Shown here one piece after another: positions 19,676 through 28,862 of a stretch of DNA of 64,000 bases (its first letter is position 1; each line of letters starts with the position of its first letter). Source of the stretch: HGM13233 sp900762805 (GTDB lineage Bacteria > Bacillota > Clostridia > Oscillospirales > Ruminococcaceae); contig CALKMA010000002.1 in the NCBI GenBank assembly GCA_937993755.1, positions 135,123 through 199,122 of the forward strand, read 5' to 3'. The notes beneath the pieces were generated by a model. The model was not told the origin of the DNA and ran no database searches. It saw nothing but the letters and a program-made list of their open reading frames with translations. Both the position numbers and the translations under genes were made by a program.

Positions 19676-20974
19676 CTAAAGCTCCCCATATTCCGCCTGC
19701 GGGAGCCGCGCCTGCTCCTGCACCCGCACGACGTCGGCGCCCAGCGCCGAAAGCTGCTTTTCAATGTGCTGATAGCCTCGGTCAATATACTCGACGCCGG
19801 ACAGGGCGCTCTCCCCCTCCGCCGCCAGCGCCAGTACGGTCAGCGCCGCGCCGCCGCGCAGATCGAGCGCCTGCACCGGCGCGCCGCGCAGTCGGCTGCC
19901 CCCTGTAATCTCCAAAACGCGGCCGAAGCAGCGTGTCTGCGCGCCAAGCCCTTGAAATCCGGCACAGCAGGCAAAACGATTCTCAAACATGCGATCTTCA
20001 ATGCGGCTGCCGCCGGCCGCTGTCGCCAGCATGGCCGCCAGCAGCGGCGCACAGTCGGTGGGAAAGCCGGGAAAGGGGCCGGTACGAACCGTCTGATCCG
20101 GCGCTCTGAGGCGGCAGCTGCGCCGCACATACAGCCGGTCCTGCTGTGATAACAGCTCCAGGCCCATATCGGAGCAGACCGACAGGAAGGCACTCATATC
20201 GCGTGTGGGAGCATTGCGGAGTGTTGCCGAACCGCCGGCCGTTCCGACGGCCGCCACCCATGTGGCTGCCGTGATGCGGTCGGCCATCGGCTGAAAGTCG
20301 GTGCCGGTCAGGCCCTCAACGCCGGTTATCTCGATGAGCGGCGACCCGGCCCCGTGGATATCGGCTCCGCAAAGGTTGAGATAATGCGCAAGGTCGCGTA
20401 TCTCCGGCTCCTGCGCCGCGCCGCGCAGCAGCGTCGTCCCCCTCGCCCGGCAAGCGGCCAGCATGGCATTTTCCGTGGCGCCCACTGACGGCATACGAAG
20501 CTGTATATCAGCGCCGCGCAGGCCGTTCGGCGCCGAAAGCGATATAATGCCGTCAGACAGCTCAACGCTGGCTCCCAGTGCCGAAAAAACCTCAAGATGC
20601 AGGTCTATCGGGCGTGCGCCGATGCGGCAGCCGCCCGGCATTCCCGCCGTGACGCGGCCGCGCGCGCCGAGCAGCGCGCCAAGAAACATCAGCGACCCGC
20701 GCATGGCCGACATGGCCTCGTGCGGCACGGAGACGCCGGCCGGAGGTCCGCCGGAAATAACGATATCTTCCCCCGCCCAGTCGGCCGACAGACCGAGAGC
20801 GCGCAGGATCGACAAAGCATAGTTCACATCGCTCAGGTGCGGGCAGTCAAAAAAGCGTGTGCGCCCCTCCGCCATGGCAGCGGCCGCCGTCAGCGGCAGA
20901 AGGCTGTTTTTGGCTGCCGGTACTGTGAGAACGCCGGAAAGTGGGATATTGCCGGTGATATGTAAGGTCTCCAT
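19676..20974 (-). CDS. murA: UDP-N-acetylglucosamine 1-carboxyvinyltransferase MurA
   Basis: First committed step of peptidoglycan synthesis: transfers enolpyruvate from PEP to UDP-GlcNAc. The catalytic Cys116 lies in GMPGGCRIGARPID, the normal position for the fosfomycin target. The N-terminal KN pair (AAKNSLLPL) and the internal repeat structure are present, and 432 residues is about normal. Its position inside the division cluster between murG and ftsQ takes the place murC/murB hold in B. subtilis. 440 bp of non-coding DNA precede it, so it may have its own promoter. Confidence 0.94.
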   Translation of the reverse strand: METLHITGNIPLSGVLTVPAAKNSLLPLTAAAAMAEGRTRFFDCPHLSDVNYALSILRALGLSADWAGEDIVISGGPPAGVSVPHEAMSAMRGSLMFLGALLGARGRVTAGMPGGCRIGARPIDLHLEVFSALGASVELSDGIISLSAPNGLRGADIQLRMPSVGATENAMLAACRARGTTLLRGAAQEPEIRDLAHYLNLCGADIHGAGSPLIEITGVEGLTGTDFQPMADRITAATWVAAVGTAGGSATLRNAPTRDMSAFLSVCSDMGLELLSQQDRLYVRRSCRLRAPDQTVRTGPFPGFPTDCAPLLAAMLATAAGGSRIEDRMFENRFACCAGFQGLGAQTRCFGRVLEITGGSRLRGAPVQALDLRGGAALTVLALAAEGESALSGVEYIDRGYQHIEKQLSALGADVVRVQEQARLPQAEYGEL

Positions 20975-21414
20975 CGATTACCGCCATAGTTTTTGTGTAT
21001 TCTATGCCGGTAAAAGAAAATGTGCTATTCGAGACCGGATGATGTCCAAAACGGGTTGTCGCCTCCGTTGAGTGGCCGGTGCCCAGGGAACCGCAGCGGA
21101 TAAGCATCGAACGGCAGACAGCCGTCAAAGCGGGCGTAAAATCAGAATCAGCAGAAAAGCCTTCTTCCCGTTCAGGTCTTCCGTATCAAAAACATTTTAG
21201 AAATAACCTGCCGACAGGCAAAAGACAAACAGGAGCCGGCCTTAAAAACAAACACAATCTTTCCCGCCGCTCAAAGCCCCTGAAAGCGGGCGGCAGGAAA
21301 AGCTGACAGCTTGAGAAAAAGCAACGGAACAGCGGCGGTCAGCAGACAGCAGGCAGGCTGAAAGGGACAAAGAATCGAACCGGTCCTCTACCCGCCGCTT
21401 GAATTTGCCGCCTT
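20975..21414. other. Gene-free interval between murG and murA
   Basis: No protein-like reading frame or tRNA is visible. A possible minus-strand -10 (TAGAAT, about 20995-21000) lies just before murA, but its -35 is poor. Confidence 0.4.
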
Positions 21415-22545
21415 TCAGCGCCCGCTCTTTTCGTCAAGCAGCTTGCGGATGCGGCGGTAGATCTGCCGGCTGCTGTCCGGCACGGCAAGGCTGCGCGCCC
21501 GGACGCCCATCAGCTTGAGATCGTTTCTGCTCAGGGAATCTATCGTCTGCCGCAGCAGCTCGGCCGTCAGGTCCTTTTCCTCTATCAGCTTGGCGGCCCC
21601 GATCTGCTCAAGTGCCAGAGCGTTGAAATACTGGTGGTTCTCGGTCACATTGGGTGACGGAATCAGCACCGAAGCCGAGCCGCTCGCCGCGATCTCGGTC
21701 ACCGTCATCGAGCCGGAGCGCGCCACCACAAGGTCGGCCGCCGCCAGACACTGCGGCACATCGTTGATATATTCGCTGATATGAAACTGCGGCAGCTGCT
21801 TCAAATCAACGCCCAATTCATCCAGCTGACGCATAAAGCTGTCGTACTCGATGCTGCCGGTCGAATGATAGTGGATGTAGTTGCTGCGGCCGCGGCTGGC
21901 CGCCAGATAAGCGGCGATGGCGGCGTTGAGCTGCCGCGCACCGTTGGAGCCCCCCATTGAGAGGATGCACAGATCGTTGGCGCCAATGCCGCGCGCCGCA
22001 CGCTCGCGGGCACGGTCGGCCGTCAGCACATCCTGCCGGACAGGGTTGCCGGTAAACACGCACTTTTCCGGGGAGGGAAAGCGGCTGCGCACCGCCTCCA
22101 TTCCCAGCAAAATCAGGTCAACATGCTTGGCGAGCAGCTTGTTGGCCATGCCGGGAAAGGCATTGGATTCGTGAATAACGGTGGGAATGCCCATGCGGGC
22201 GCCCTGCAGCAGCACCGGGCCGCTGGTAAAGCCCCCGAACCCTATCATAACGTCGGGCTTGAAATCTCTGACCAGCCGGCGGGTCTGCCGCGTTGCCTTG
22301 ACCAGAGCGGCCGCGGTCCGCATATTCCAATACAGGCCGCGCGGCGAAAAGGAGCGAACGAACGGTCTTGTACTGATTTTGACATATTCGTATCCGGCCT
22401 GTGAGATCAGCCGCTCCTCCATCCCCTCCGGGAAGATGGCAAAGAGGATGCTGGAATCAGGCTCATGAAGGACGATCTCATTGGCTATGGCGATTGCCGG
22501 ATTGATATGGCCGGCTGTCACGCCGGAGCAGATAATGGCTCTCAT
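21415..22545 (-). CDS. murG: Lipid II synthase MurG
   Basis: Membrane-associated glycosyltransferase adding GlcNAc to lipid I to make lipid II. The ATG at 22545 gives MRAIICSGVTAGHINPAIAIA, the expected N-terminus; an upstream frame to 22632 lies inside ftsW. The glycine loop reads GVTAGH where GGTGGH or GGTAGH is usual, so one glycine is replaced by valine. The UDP-GlcNAc site shows SGSMTVTEIAASGSASVLIP and the partner loop MGGSNGARQLN. 376 residues is normal. It starts 1 bp after the ftsW stop. Confidence 0.94.
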   Translation of the reverse strand: MRAIICSGVTAGHINPAIAIANEIVLHEPDSSILFAIFPEGMEERLISQAGYEYVKISTRPFVRSFSPRGLYWNMRTAAALVKATRQTRRLVRDFKPDVMIGFGGFTSGPVLLQGARMGIPTVIHESNAFPGMANKLLAKHVDLILLGMEAVRSRFPSPEKCVFTGNPVRQDVLTADRARERAARGIGANDLCILSMGGSNGARQLNAAIAAYLAASRGRSNYIHYHSTGSIEYDSFMRQLDELGVDLKQLPQFHISEYINDVPQCLAAADLVVARSGSMTVTEIAASGSASVLIPSPNVTENHQYFNALALEQIGAAKLIEEKDLTAELLRQTIDSLSRNDLKLMGVRARSLAVPDSSRQIYRRIRKLLDEKSGR

Positions 22546-22546
22546 C

Positions 22547-23677
22547 TCAGTCTTTCTCCACCTTGCTGTAACGTGATATCGAGAGCAGCACACCGACCTC
22601 GGCCAGCAATATGACGAGCGACGTGCCGCCATAAGAAAAGAACGGCAGGCTGATGCCGGTATTGGGAATCGAGTTGGTAACGACGGCGATATTGAGCATG
22701 GCCTGTAAACCGATCTGCGCCGTGATGCCGATGGCGATCAGCGCGCCGAATTTATCCTTGGCCATCAGGGCGATCCGAATACCTCGGTAGACGAAGAAAA
22801 CGAAAACCAGCACAATAAGCACCGCTCCCACAAAGCCCAGCTCCTCGCAGATGATCGAAAAAATGAAGTCGTTCTGCGGCTCCGGCACATACATATATTT
22901 CTGCACCGAATTGCCGAGACCGCGCCCGAACAGACCGCCCGAACCGATGGCGACCAACGACTGCCGTGTCTGATAAGAAGCGCCGTAGGGGTCAAGCGAG
23001 AGATCCCGCCAGCTCCTGATGCGGTCCATGGCATATTCCATTCGGTTGGACAGCAGCAGAAAGACCATCAGTCCGCCGCCGCCCAGCACAGCTGTAATAA
23101 CAAAGCGCCGGAATTTGACGCCGCCGGCAAACATCACCACGACGCCGATCAGGACCATCAGAATGGTGCCAGAAACATGCGGCTGGAATATCATGATGCC
23201 AACAACGCCGCCGAGCAGCAGCAGAAACTGCAGATAACCATACCAGAGCTTTCCCATCTTATCGTACCCCACCGAAACGAGATGGGCGAACAGCAGGATA
23301 ACGGCAAATTTTGCGATCTCGGACGGCTGGAACTGGAAAGAACCGATGAATATCCAGCGGTGCGCGCCGTTGCGGGACGGCATGAACAGTGTGACAAACA
23401 GCAGCCCCACCGTCAGAAGATACAGCCAGATCGCATAGCGGTGCAGCCTGCGGTAATTGACGTGCGAAGCCACCGTCATCACACCGAACCCGATCAGTGC
23501 AAAGAGGAGCTGGCTCTTGATATAGTGATAGCTGTCATTAAAATTATAATAAGCGTAGGCAAAGGAAGCCGAATACATCATCACCAGCCCGATCACGACC
23601 AGCAGGATCGTGACGATCAGCAGCGGCGCATCGACCGGGGGAAGCTTATTTTTTTTTGCTGCCATGCTGCTTCCCAT
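22547..23677 (-). CDS. ftsW: SEDS peptidoglycan polymerase FtsW
   Basis: Multi-pass membrane glycosyltransferase that polymerises lipid II at the septum with a class B PBP. The ten hydrophobic segments and the family signature GGTSLVILLAEVGVLL near the C-terminus are present. ATG at 23677 or at 23665 (MAAKKNKLP) could be used; a short basic cytosolic tail follows either. Sporulating relatives have a paralogue, SpoVE, so this could serve either role; the operon context favours FtsW. Confidence 0.92.
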   Translation of the reverse strand: MGSSMAAKKNKLPPVDAPLLIVTILLVVIGLVMMYSASFAYAYYNFNDSYHYIKSQLLFALIGFGVMTVASHVNYRRLHRYAIWLYLLTVGLLFVTLFMPSRNGAHRWIFIGSFQFQPSEIAKFAVILLFAHLVSVGYDKMGKLWYGYLQFLLLLGGVVGIMIFQPHVSGTILMVLIGVVVMFAGGVKFRRFVITAVLGGGGLMVFLLLSNRMEYAMDRIRSWRDLSLDPYGASYQTRQSLVAIGSGGLFGRGLGNSVQKYMYVPEPQNDFIFSIICEELGFVGAVLIVLVFVFFVYRGIRIALMAKDKFGALIAIGITAQIGLQAMLNIAVVTNSIPNTGISLPFFSYGGTSLVILLAEVGVLLSISRYSKVEKD

Positions 23678-23704
23678 GGTTTTCCTTTTCCTTTCAGAAC
23701 AGAG

Positions 23705-24715
23705 CTACGCGACAGAGACAATGGCAAGTACACCGCCGATAACGCCGACGGCGCAAAACAAACAGCCGATCTGTATTTCATTGAGGCCGCACATCTCAAA
23801 GTGATGGTGGATGGGCGCCATTTTGAAGATGCGCTTGCCATGGGTCAGCTTGAAATAGCAGACCTGCAGGATATCCGACGCCGCCTCGCAGAAATATATG
23901 ATGCCCACAAATACCAGTATGACCGGAAGATCGAGGCCGTAAGCAAGAGCGATGACGGCGCCGCCCAGAAACATCGAGCCGGTGTCGCCCATCATGACCT
24001 TGGCGGGATAGAAGTTCCAGAACAGGAAGCCGATGCAGCCGCCCGCCACCGCCGCCGCAAACAGCGAAAAGCCGAACTGGCCGCGCAGCACGGCAATAAC
24101 CGTCAGCGAAACGGAGGCCACGGCCGTGACGCTCGAATTGAGGCCATCAAGACCGTCGGTGAGATTGACGGCGTTGACGACGCCGACGATCATCAGCATC
24201 GACAGCACCCAGTAGAAAATGCCGAGGTCGGCTGTGCCGAGAAACGGGAAAAAGGCTGTGGTGGTCTGCCCGCCCCAGATGGCCAGTGAAGCCAGATAGG
24301 CGCCGGCGATAGCCACCTGCAGGAATATCTTGTACCAGCCGCGGAGGCCGGCGTTGTTGTGGCGCACGACCTTTAGATAATCATCGATAAAGCCGACGGC
24401 GCTGAACAGCAGGGCCGCCGCAATCCCCAGGATGAGCCGGCGCGTAGCAACGGCAGTCTCCGGCAGGTCGGGCGTCAGATCGGGGTAGCGCTGTGTGACC
24501 AGCAGCGCCAGCACCGCCATTGATACCAGAACGCCGCTGATGAACATGATGCCGCCCATAGTGGGTGTACCGCTTTTTTTCTTGTGCCAGGTCGGCCCGA
24601 TCTCCTTGATGGGCTGACCGCATTTGATTTTATGCAGCCACGGGACAAAAACAAAGCCTGAGCAGGCCGTTATGGCAAGCGACAGCGCCGCCGCCAGCAG
24701 GATCATCCATTTCAT
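23705..24715 (-). CDS. mraY: Phospho-MurNAc-pentapeptide transferase MraY
   Basis: Integral membrane enzyme that makes lipid I from UDP-MurNAc-pentapeptide and undecaprenyl phosphate. Signature motifs are GFIDDYLKV (the DD pair), NAVNLTDGLDGLN and the C-terminal HHHFEMCG. 336 residues with about ten helices is normal. It follows murF by 11 bp. The murD gene that usually follows mraY is missing; ftsW follows instead. Confidence 0.95.
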   Translation of the reverse strand: MKWMILLAAALSLAITACSGFVFVPWLHKIKCGQPIKEIGPTWHKKKSGTPTMGGIMFISGVLVSMAVLALLVTQRYPDLTPDLPETAVATRRLILGIAAALLFSAVGFIDDYLKVVRHNNAGLRGWYKIFLQVAIAGAYLASLAIWGGQTTTAFFPFLGTADLGIFYWVLSMLMIVGVVNAVNLTDGLDGLNSSVTAVASVSLTVIAVLRGQFGFSLFAAAVAGGCIGFLFWNFYPAKVMMGDTGSMFLGGAVIALAYGLDLPVILVFVGIIYFCEAASDILQVCYFKLTHGKRIFKMAPIHHHFEMCGLNEIQIGCLFCAVGVIGGVLAIVSVA

Positions 24716-24726
24716 AACCGATTCCT

Positions 24727-26088
24727 TTACCCTTTATAAAGCATTTCTATAATTTCTTCAAACTTCATTGTTCTGCTCGCCTTGAACAGCACGCAGTCGC
24801 CCCTGCCGAGCAGCTTTTTAAGATAATCAGCGATCTCCTCGTTGGTTTCAAAGCATTCGACGCGGGTGACGCCGGAGGCCCTGGCCGCTTCAGCCATTGC
24901 GCCGGTATCCCTGCCGCGGCAGAGCAGCACATCGATGCCGTCCCTGGCGGCCTCGATGCCCACGATGCGGTGCTGCTTTTCGGCCTCATCTCCCAGCTCG
25001 TTCATGTTTCCGAGGACCGCCACGCGCAGCCCTGCGCAGGGAAGCTGCGCCAGAATGCCAAGCGAAGCCTTCATGCTCTCAGGCGCCGCGTTATAGCAGT
25101 CCTCCACTACCGTGACGCCGTTGAAATCGACGATGCGCTGGCGCATTCCGGCCGGCACATAGTCGGGCAGGCCATCGACGGCCCGTTGCGGATCCAGGCC
25201 CAGCCGTGTGACGGCAGTGTAGGCTGCCACGGCGTCAGCCACATTGTGCAGCCCGATGGTCGGAACGACGGCGCGGAAGCTGCCGGCCTCGCGGTCCACG
25301 ATGGTGAATTCCGTGCTCTCCAGCCCCTGCCGGATGCCGCGCGTCATGACATCGGCCTCGACGCCCTCTTCGCCCGCAAAGGTGACAACACGGTGGGTCA
25401 CGAGCGAGCGGTTGGCCATCAGCAGGCTGTCGGCAGCATTGAGCACCATGATGCCGTCGGGCGGCATACCGTCGGCAATTTCGAGCTTGGCCTTGAGGAT
25501 ATTCTCCTGCGTTTTGAGATATTCGATATGCGAGATGCCGATGCGCGTGACAATGCCGACATCGGGCCGCAGCACGCGCGACAGATTGCCCACCTCGCCG
25601 AAATCGGTCATGCCCATCTCGATGGCCGCATATTGGGTGTCGTCGTCCAGGCGGAACATAGTCATCGGCAGGCCGATCTGATTGTTGAGGTTGCCGATGG
25701 TCTTGAGCGTCCTGCCAAAGCGCGACAGCATGACCGAGGTCATTTCTTTTGTGGTCGTCTTGCCGACGCTGCCCGTCACACCGACCGAACGAAAGGAAAA
25801 CTGGCTGCGGTAGTTGCCGGCTATGCCGCGCAGAGCGGCGCGGGTATCGCTGACAAGGATCTGTTCGCCCGCCCCCTCGGTGCACCGGCTGACGACGGCG
25901 GCCACAGCGCCCGCCCTGAGCGCCGCCGCGGCAAAATCATTGCCGTCAAAATTGTCGCCTGCGATGGCAATGAACAGATCGCCCGGCTTGACCTTGCGTG
26001 AGTCGATGACAACGTCGCCGACGATAGCGTCGGGAATGGCTGTGACGCCGATCCCGTTGAGTAGAATACGGAGTGCAGTAGGCTTCAT
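24727..26088 (-). CDS. murF: UDP-MurNAc-tripeptide-D-Ala-D-Ala ligase MurF
   Basis: ATP-dependent ligase that finishes the UDP-MurNAc-pentapeptide in the cytosol. The P-loop is GSVGKTTTKE, and the Mur-ligase central motif EMGMTDFGEV and C-terminal domain (VVEDCYNAAPESMK) are present. 453 residues is normal. It lies directly after the PBP gene; murE, which usually stands between them, is absent here. Confidence 0.94.
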   Translation of the reverse strand: MKPTALRILLNGIGVTAIPDAIVGDVVIDSRKVKPGDLFIAIAGDNFDGNDFAAAALRAGAVAAVVSRCTEGAGEQILVSDTRAALRGIAGNYRSQFSFRSVGVTGSVGKTTTKEMTSVMLSRFGRTLKTIGNLNNQIGLPMTMFRLDDDTQYAAIEMGMTDFGEVGNLSRVLRPDVGIVTRIGISHIEYLKTQENILKAKLEIADGMPPDGIMVLNAADSLLMANRSLVTHRVVTFAGEEGVEADVMTRGIRQGLESTEFTIVDREAGSFRAVVPTIGLHNVADAVAAYTAVTRLGLDPQRAVDGLPDYVPAGMRQRIVDFNGVTVVEDCYNAAPESMKASLGILAQLPCAGLRVAVLGNMNELGDEAEKQHRIVGIEAARDGIDVLLCRGRDTGAMAEAARASGVTRVECFETNEEIADYLKKLLGRGDCVLFKASRTMKFEEIIEMLYKG

Positions 26089-26100
26089 GGTTTCCTCCCA

Positions 26101-28296
26101 TCATTCGTCTATGCTGTAATCGGACAGCTCCACCGACACAACAGTACCCAACGGAGCCGAGCTGCCGCTCTCCACGCTTTGCGACAGCACGAGCGAATCG
26201 GATGCCGTCGAGCCGTTGGCCCGAATGTTGAATCCGAGCGCCGAAAGCACCGAAAGCGCATTCTTGTAGGTCTTGCCCGTCAGGTTTGGCACGGTGGCTG
26301 TCTGCTGCTCAGCGCCGCCGGTATAGAGCACGACGGTCGAGCCGCGCGGCACCGACATTCCCTGAAGCGGGTACTGTGCGGTAACCGTTTCGCCGTTTCC
26401 TATTATTTTAACAGAAAAGCCTGCGTTTGTCAGCGTGTTTTTTGCCGAATTTACAGCTTCTTCACGCACAGACGGCACCGACAGATCGACCGTCTGCAAT
26501 TCGCTCTGGCTGTAAACGGGGTCGATGCCGAGATGCGGCAGAATACTGGCGAGTATCTTTCCGACGCACGGCGCCGCCACAACGCCGCCGTAATAAGAAT
26601 TCTTTCTCGGATTGTCGAACAGTGCCAGCACGGCAATCTCCGGGTCGTCATAGGGGGCAAAGCCGCAGAAAGAGGCGATGTATTCGTTATCCGGCCCTCC
26701 CTGCTTCTCCGCCGTGCCGCTTTTACCGCCGGCGCGGTAGCCCTTGGTGTAGGAATAATAGCCGGAATAGGCGCGGCCGGTCTGACCGAGAATGTCGGCA
26801 ATGGCCGCCGAGGTCTCCTCGCTGACAACCTGCCGGCGAACAACAGGCTGTGTCTCGGATATGATGTTGCCATCGCTGTCGATCACCTTGGAAACGATAT
26901 GCGGCTCAAGCAGATTGCCGCCATTGACAGCGGCGCAGACAGCCGTCAGCAGCTGGATGGGTGTCAGGACGTTGGACTGACCAAAGGCGCTGGTGGCCAG
27001 CTCGACGGGGCCGAGCTGATCAGCCGTATAGTAGACGCTGGTGCCCTCGGTCGGCAGGTCAACACCGGTGCGTTCAGTCAGGCCAAAGGCGCGGAAATAG
27101 TTGAAAAACATCTCGCTGCCCAGCCGTTCGCCGATGCGCATGAAAGAAACGTTGCAGGAATTGGTAACGATCTGGCCAAAGCTCTGCAGGCCGTGGCTTT
27201 TGTGATTGTTGCAGCCAATGGTGACGCCTGCCACATTGAGCGTGCCGCCGCATTGGAATTTCTCATTGATATCCACAACGCCGCTTTCAAGCGCCATCGA
27301 CGCCGTAATGATCTTAAATACCGAGCCGGGATAGTAGGCCGAGGAAACGGCCTTGTTGATCCACTGGTTCTTCTGCGCTTCGGCAAAGGCCGCCTGACGC
27401 TGCTCCTCATCTTCGATGGCAGCGATCTTATCGGCCGTCGTCTGGTCAAAGATGGTAAAAGGGCTGTTTGGGTCATAGTCGGGCTTTGTGGTTATGCCGA
27501 GGATCTCACCCGTCTTAACGTTCATCACGATGCCGACCGCGTAATTGCCGACATCGAACAGCTCCATTGTTTCTTCTATGTACTTTTCAAGGTAGTACTG
27601 TACCTTCTCGTCGATGGTCAGCACGACGCTCTTGCCCGGAACAGCGTCATACTTGGTCTGATAGGCATAGTAAATGGTGCCGCCCCATGCGTTGCGCGCC
27701 GTGATGGTGCGCCCCGCTACGCCGGCCAAAGTATCGTCGAGCGACTGCTCAAGGCCGTAAAGGCCGTAATTATCGGTGCCGGTAAAGCCGAGAGAGCTGG
27801 AAAGATAGTTGCCGTAAGGGTAATACCGCTTGGTGCTCTGCTCAAACCAGACACTCTTGACCTTATTCTCATCGAGCCAGACGCGGAGCTTCTCGCACAC
27901 GTCCTCCTCCACCTTGCGGCGGACGATCATATACTGGCTGTCGCCGGTGCAGCAGCTGAGCGCCCAGTCGTAGCTGATGTCTAGCGTTTCGGACAGCATC
28001 TTGGCCAACGGCTCGCGCTGCTCGGCCTTGGTGTCCTTGGGGCTGACCACCACGTTCCAGGCCGTGGCGCTCTGGGCCAGCACGTTCATATCACGGTCAT
28101 AGATGGTGCCGCGCGGAGCGTCTATCGTCAGACTGGAAAGCTGATCGCCGTTGGCAATGCTTTTATAGTGCTCGTGCATCACCAGCTGAAGGTGAAACAG
28201 TGTGGCAATTAGAAATAACACCACCAGGCCGAACAGAACAGCGCATATGGCAATGCGTTTGCGAATCGATTTGGTGACGGTCCTCTGGCGCTCCAC
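26101..28296 (-). CDS. Class B penicillin-binding protein with PASTA domains (FtsI/SpoVD type)
   Basis: Septal transpeptidase that cross-links new peptidoglycan. One N-terminal membrane helix (about 15-38) is followed by a dimerisation domain and a transpeptidase domain with the three active-site motifs S325-VFK, S380-CN and K525-SGT. Two PASTA repeats fill about 595-731. GTG at 28296 is the start, preceded by AAGGGGGG. Length and PASTA domains fit both FtsI and sporulation SpoVD; the position after ftsL supports the vegetative role. A terminator-like hairpin separates it from ftsL. Confidence 0.92.
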   Translation of the reverse strand: MERQRTVTKSIRKRIAICAVLFGLVVLFLIATLFHLQLVMHEHYKSIANGDQLSSLTIDAPRGTIYDRDMNVLAQSATAWNVVVSPKDTKAEQREPLAKMLSETLDISYDWALSCCTGDSQYMIVRRKVEEDVCEKLRVWLDENKVKSVWFEQSTKRYYPYGNYLSSSLGFTGTDNYGLYGLEQSLDDTLAGVAGRTITARNAWGGTIYYAYQTKYDAVPGKSVVLTIDEKVQYYLEKYIEETMELFDVGNYAVGIVMNVKTGEILGITTKPDYDPNSPFTIFDQTTADKIAAIEDEEQRQAAFAEAQKNQWINKAVSSAYYPGSVFKIITASMALESGVVDINEKFQCGGTLNVAGVTIGCNNHKSHGLQSFGQIVTNSCNVSFMRIGERLGSEMFFNYFRAFGLTERTGVDLPTEGTSVYYTADQLGPVELATSAFGQSNVLTPIQLLTAVCAAVNGGNLLEPHIVSKVIDSDGNIISETQPVVRRQVVSEETSAAIADILGQTGRAYSGYYSYTKGYRAGGKSGTAEKQGGPDNEYIASFCGFAPYDDPEIAVLALFDNPRKNSYYGGVVAAPCVGKILASILPHLGIDPVYSQSELQTVDLSVPSVREEAVNSAKNTLTNAGFSVKIIGNGETVTAQYPLQGMSVPRGSTVVLYTGGAEQQTATVPNLTGKTYKNALSVLSALGFNIRANGSTASDSLVLSQSVESGSSAPLGTVVSVELSDYSIDE

Positions 28297-28319
28297 TTTC
28301 TGCCCCCCTTAGTTGCCAA

Positions 28320-28341
28320 AAAGGGCGTGGATACGCCCTTT
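28320..28341 (-). terminator. Terminator-like hairpin between ftsL and the PBP gene
   Basis: A perfect 9-bp stem (28320-28328 with 28333-28341) with a 4-base loop, followed on the minus strand by five T. It sits inside the division operon and would reduce transcription into the downstream genes. Confidence 0.7.
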
Positions 28342-28357
28342 CAATTGTATTATGCGG

Positions 28358-28825
28358 TTATTCGAAATAGTCTTTGAGCGTTTCAAGACGGACGGTCAGA
28401 AGTGAGAAAATCGAATGCGGCTGATCCGACCTCACAATGACACTGTCGCTGTACAGGTTGACGTAGGTCACACAGGCGTTGTCCGTCTTGACCAGACCCA
28501 GCTCATTGACAGCATAGTCATCGGCCTGTCTGAGTGAAACGAGGCTCTCCAGCTCGACTTCAAGCCGGCCCTCCTGACTTTCCAGTTCCGCAAGCTTGCT
28601 GGCGGCGCGGTTGGTTGCCGATACCGCCTCCATCAGCACCATCTTATTATACACCACCATGCACACGAGCGCAACAAGAACAGCCGCGACCGCAAGCAGT
28701 CCGGCCTTGAATTTTGGCTTTTTACGAACCTTCTTCTTTTCGGCCACACGGATCTGCGGGCGTTCGGCCGGCTTGACCGGCGCAAAATGAGACAGATCGT
28801 AGGCAGCATTTTGATTCCACGCCAT
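28358..28825 (-). CDS. ftsL: FtsL-like septum protein
   Basis: Small bitopic divisome protein. The ATG at 28825 follows GAGGGGG at good spacing and gives 155 residues. It shows a basic cytosolic N-terminus, one membrane helix (about 46-66, LLAVAAVLVALVCMVVYN) and a short extracellular coiled coil (about 68-100), the FtsL/FtsB pattern. Sequence similarity in this family is low, so the call rests on topology and position between rsmH and the PBP gene. Confidence 0.85.
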   Translation of the reverse strand: MAWNQNAAYDLSHFAPVKPAERPQIRVAEKKKVRKKPKFKAGLLAVAAVLVALVCMVVYNKMVLMEAVSATNRAASKLAELESQEGRLEVELESLVSLRQADDYAVNELGLVKTDNACVTYVNLYSDSVIVRSDQPHSIFSLLTVRLETLKDYFE

Positions 28826-28862
28826 AAACGGCACCCCCTCTTTGGTTTGTTGCAATTGGCGT

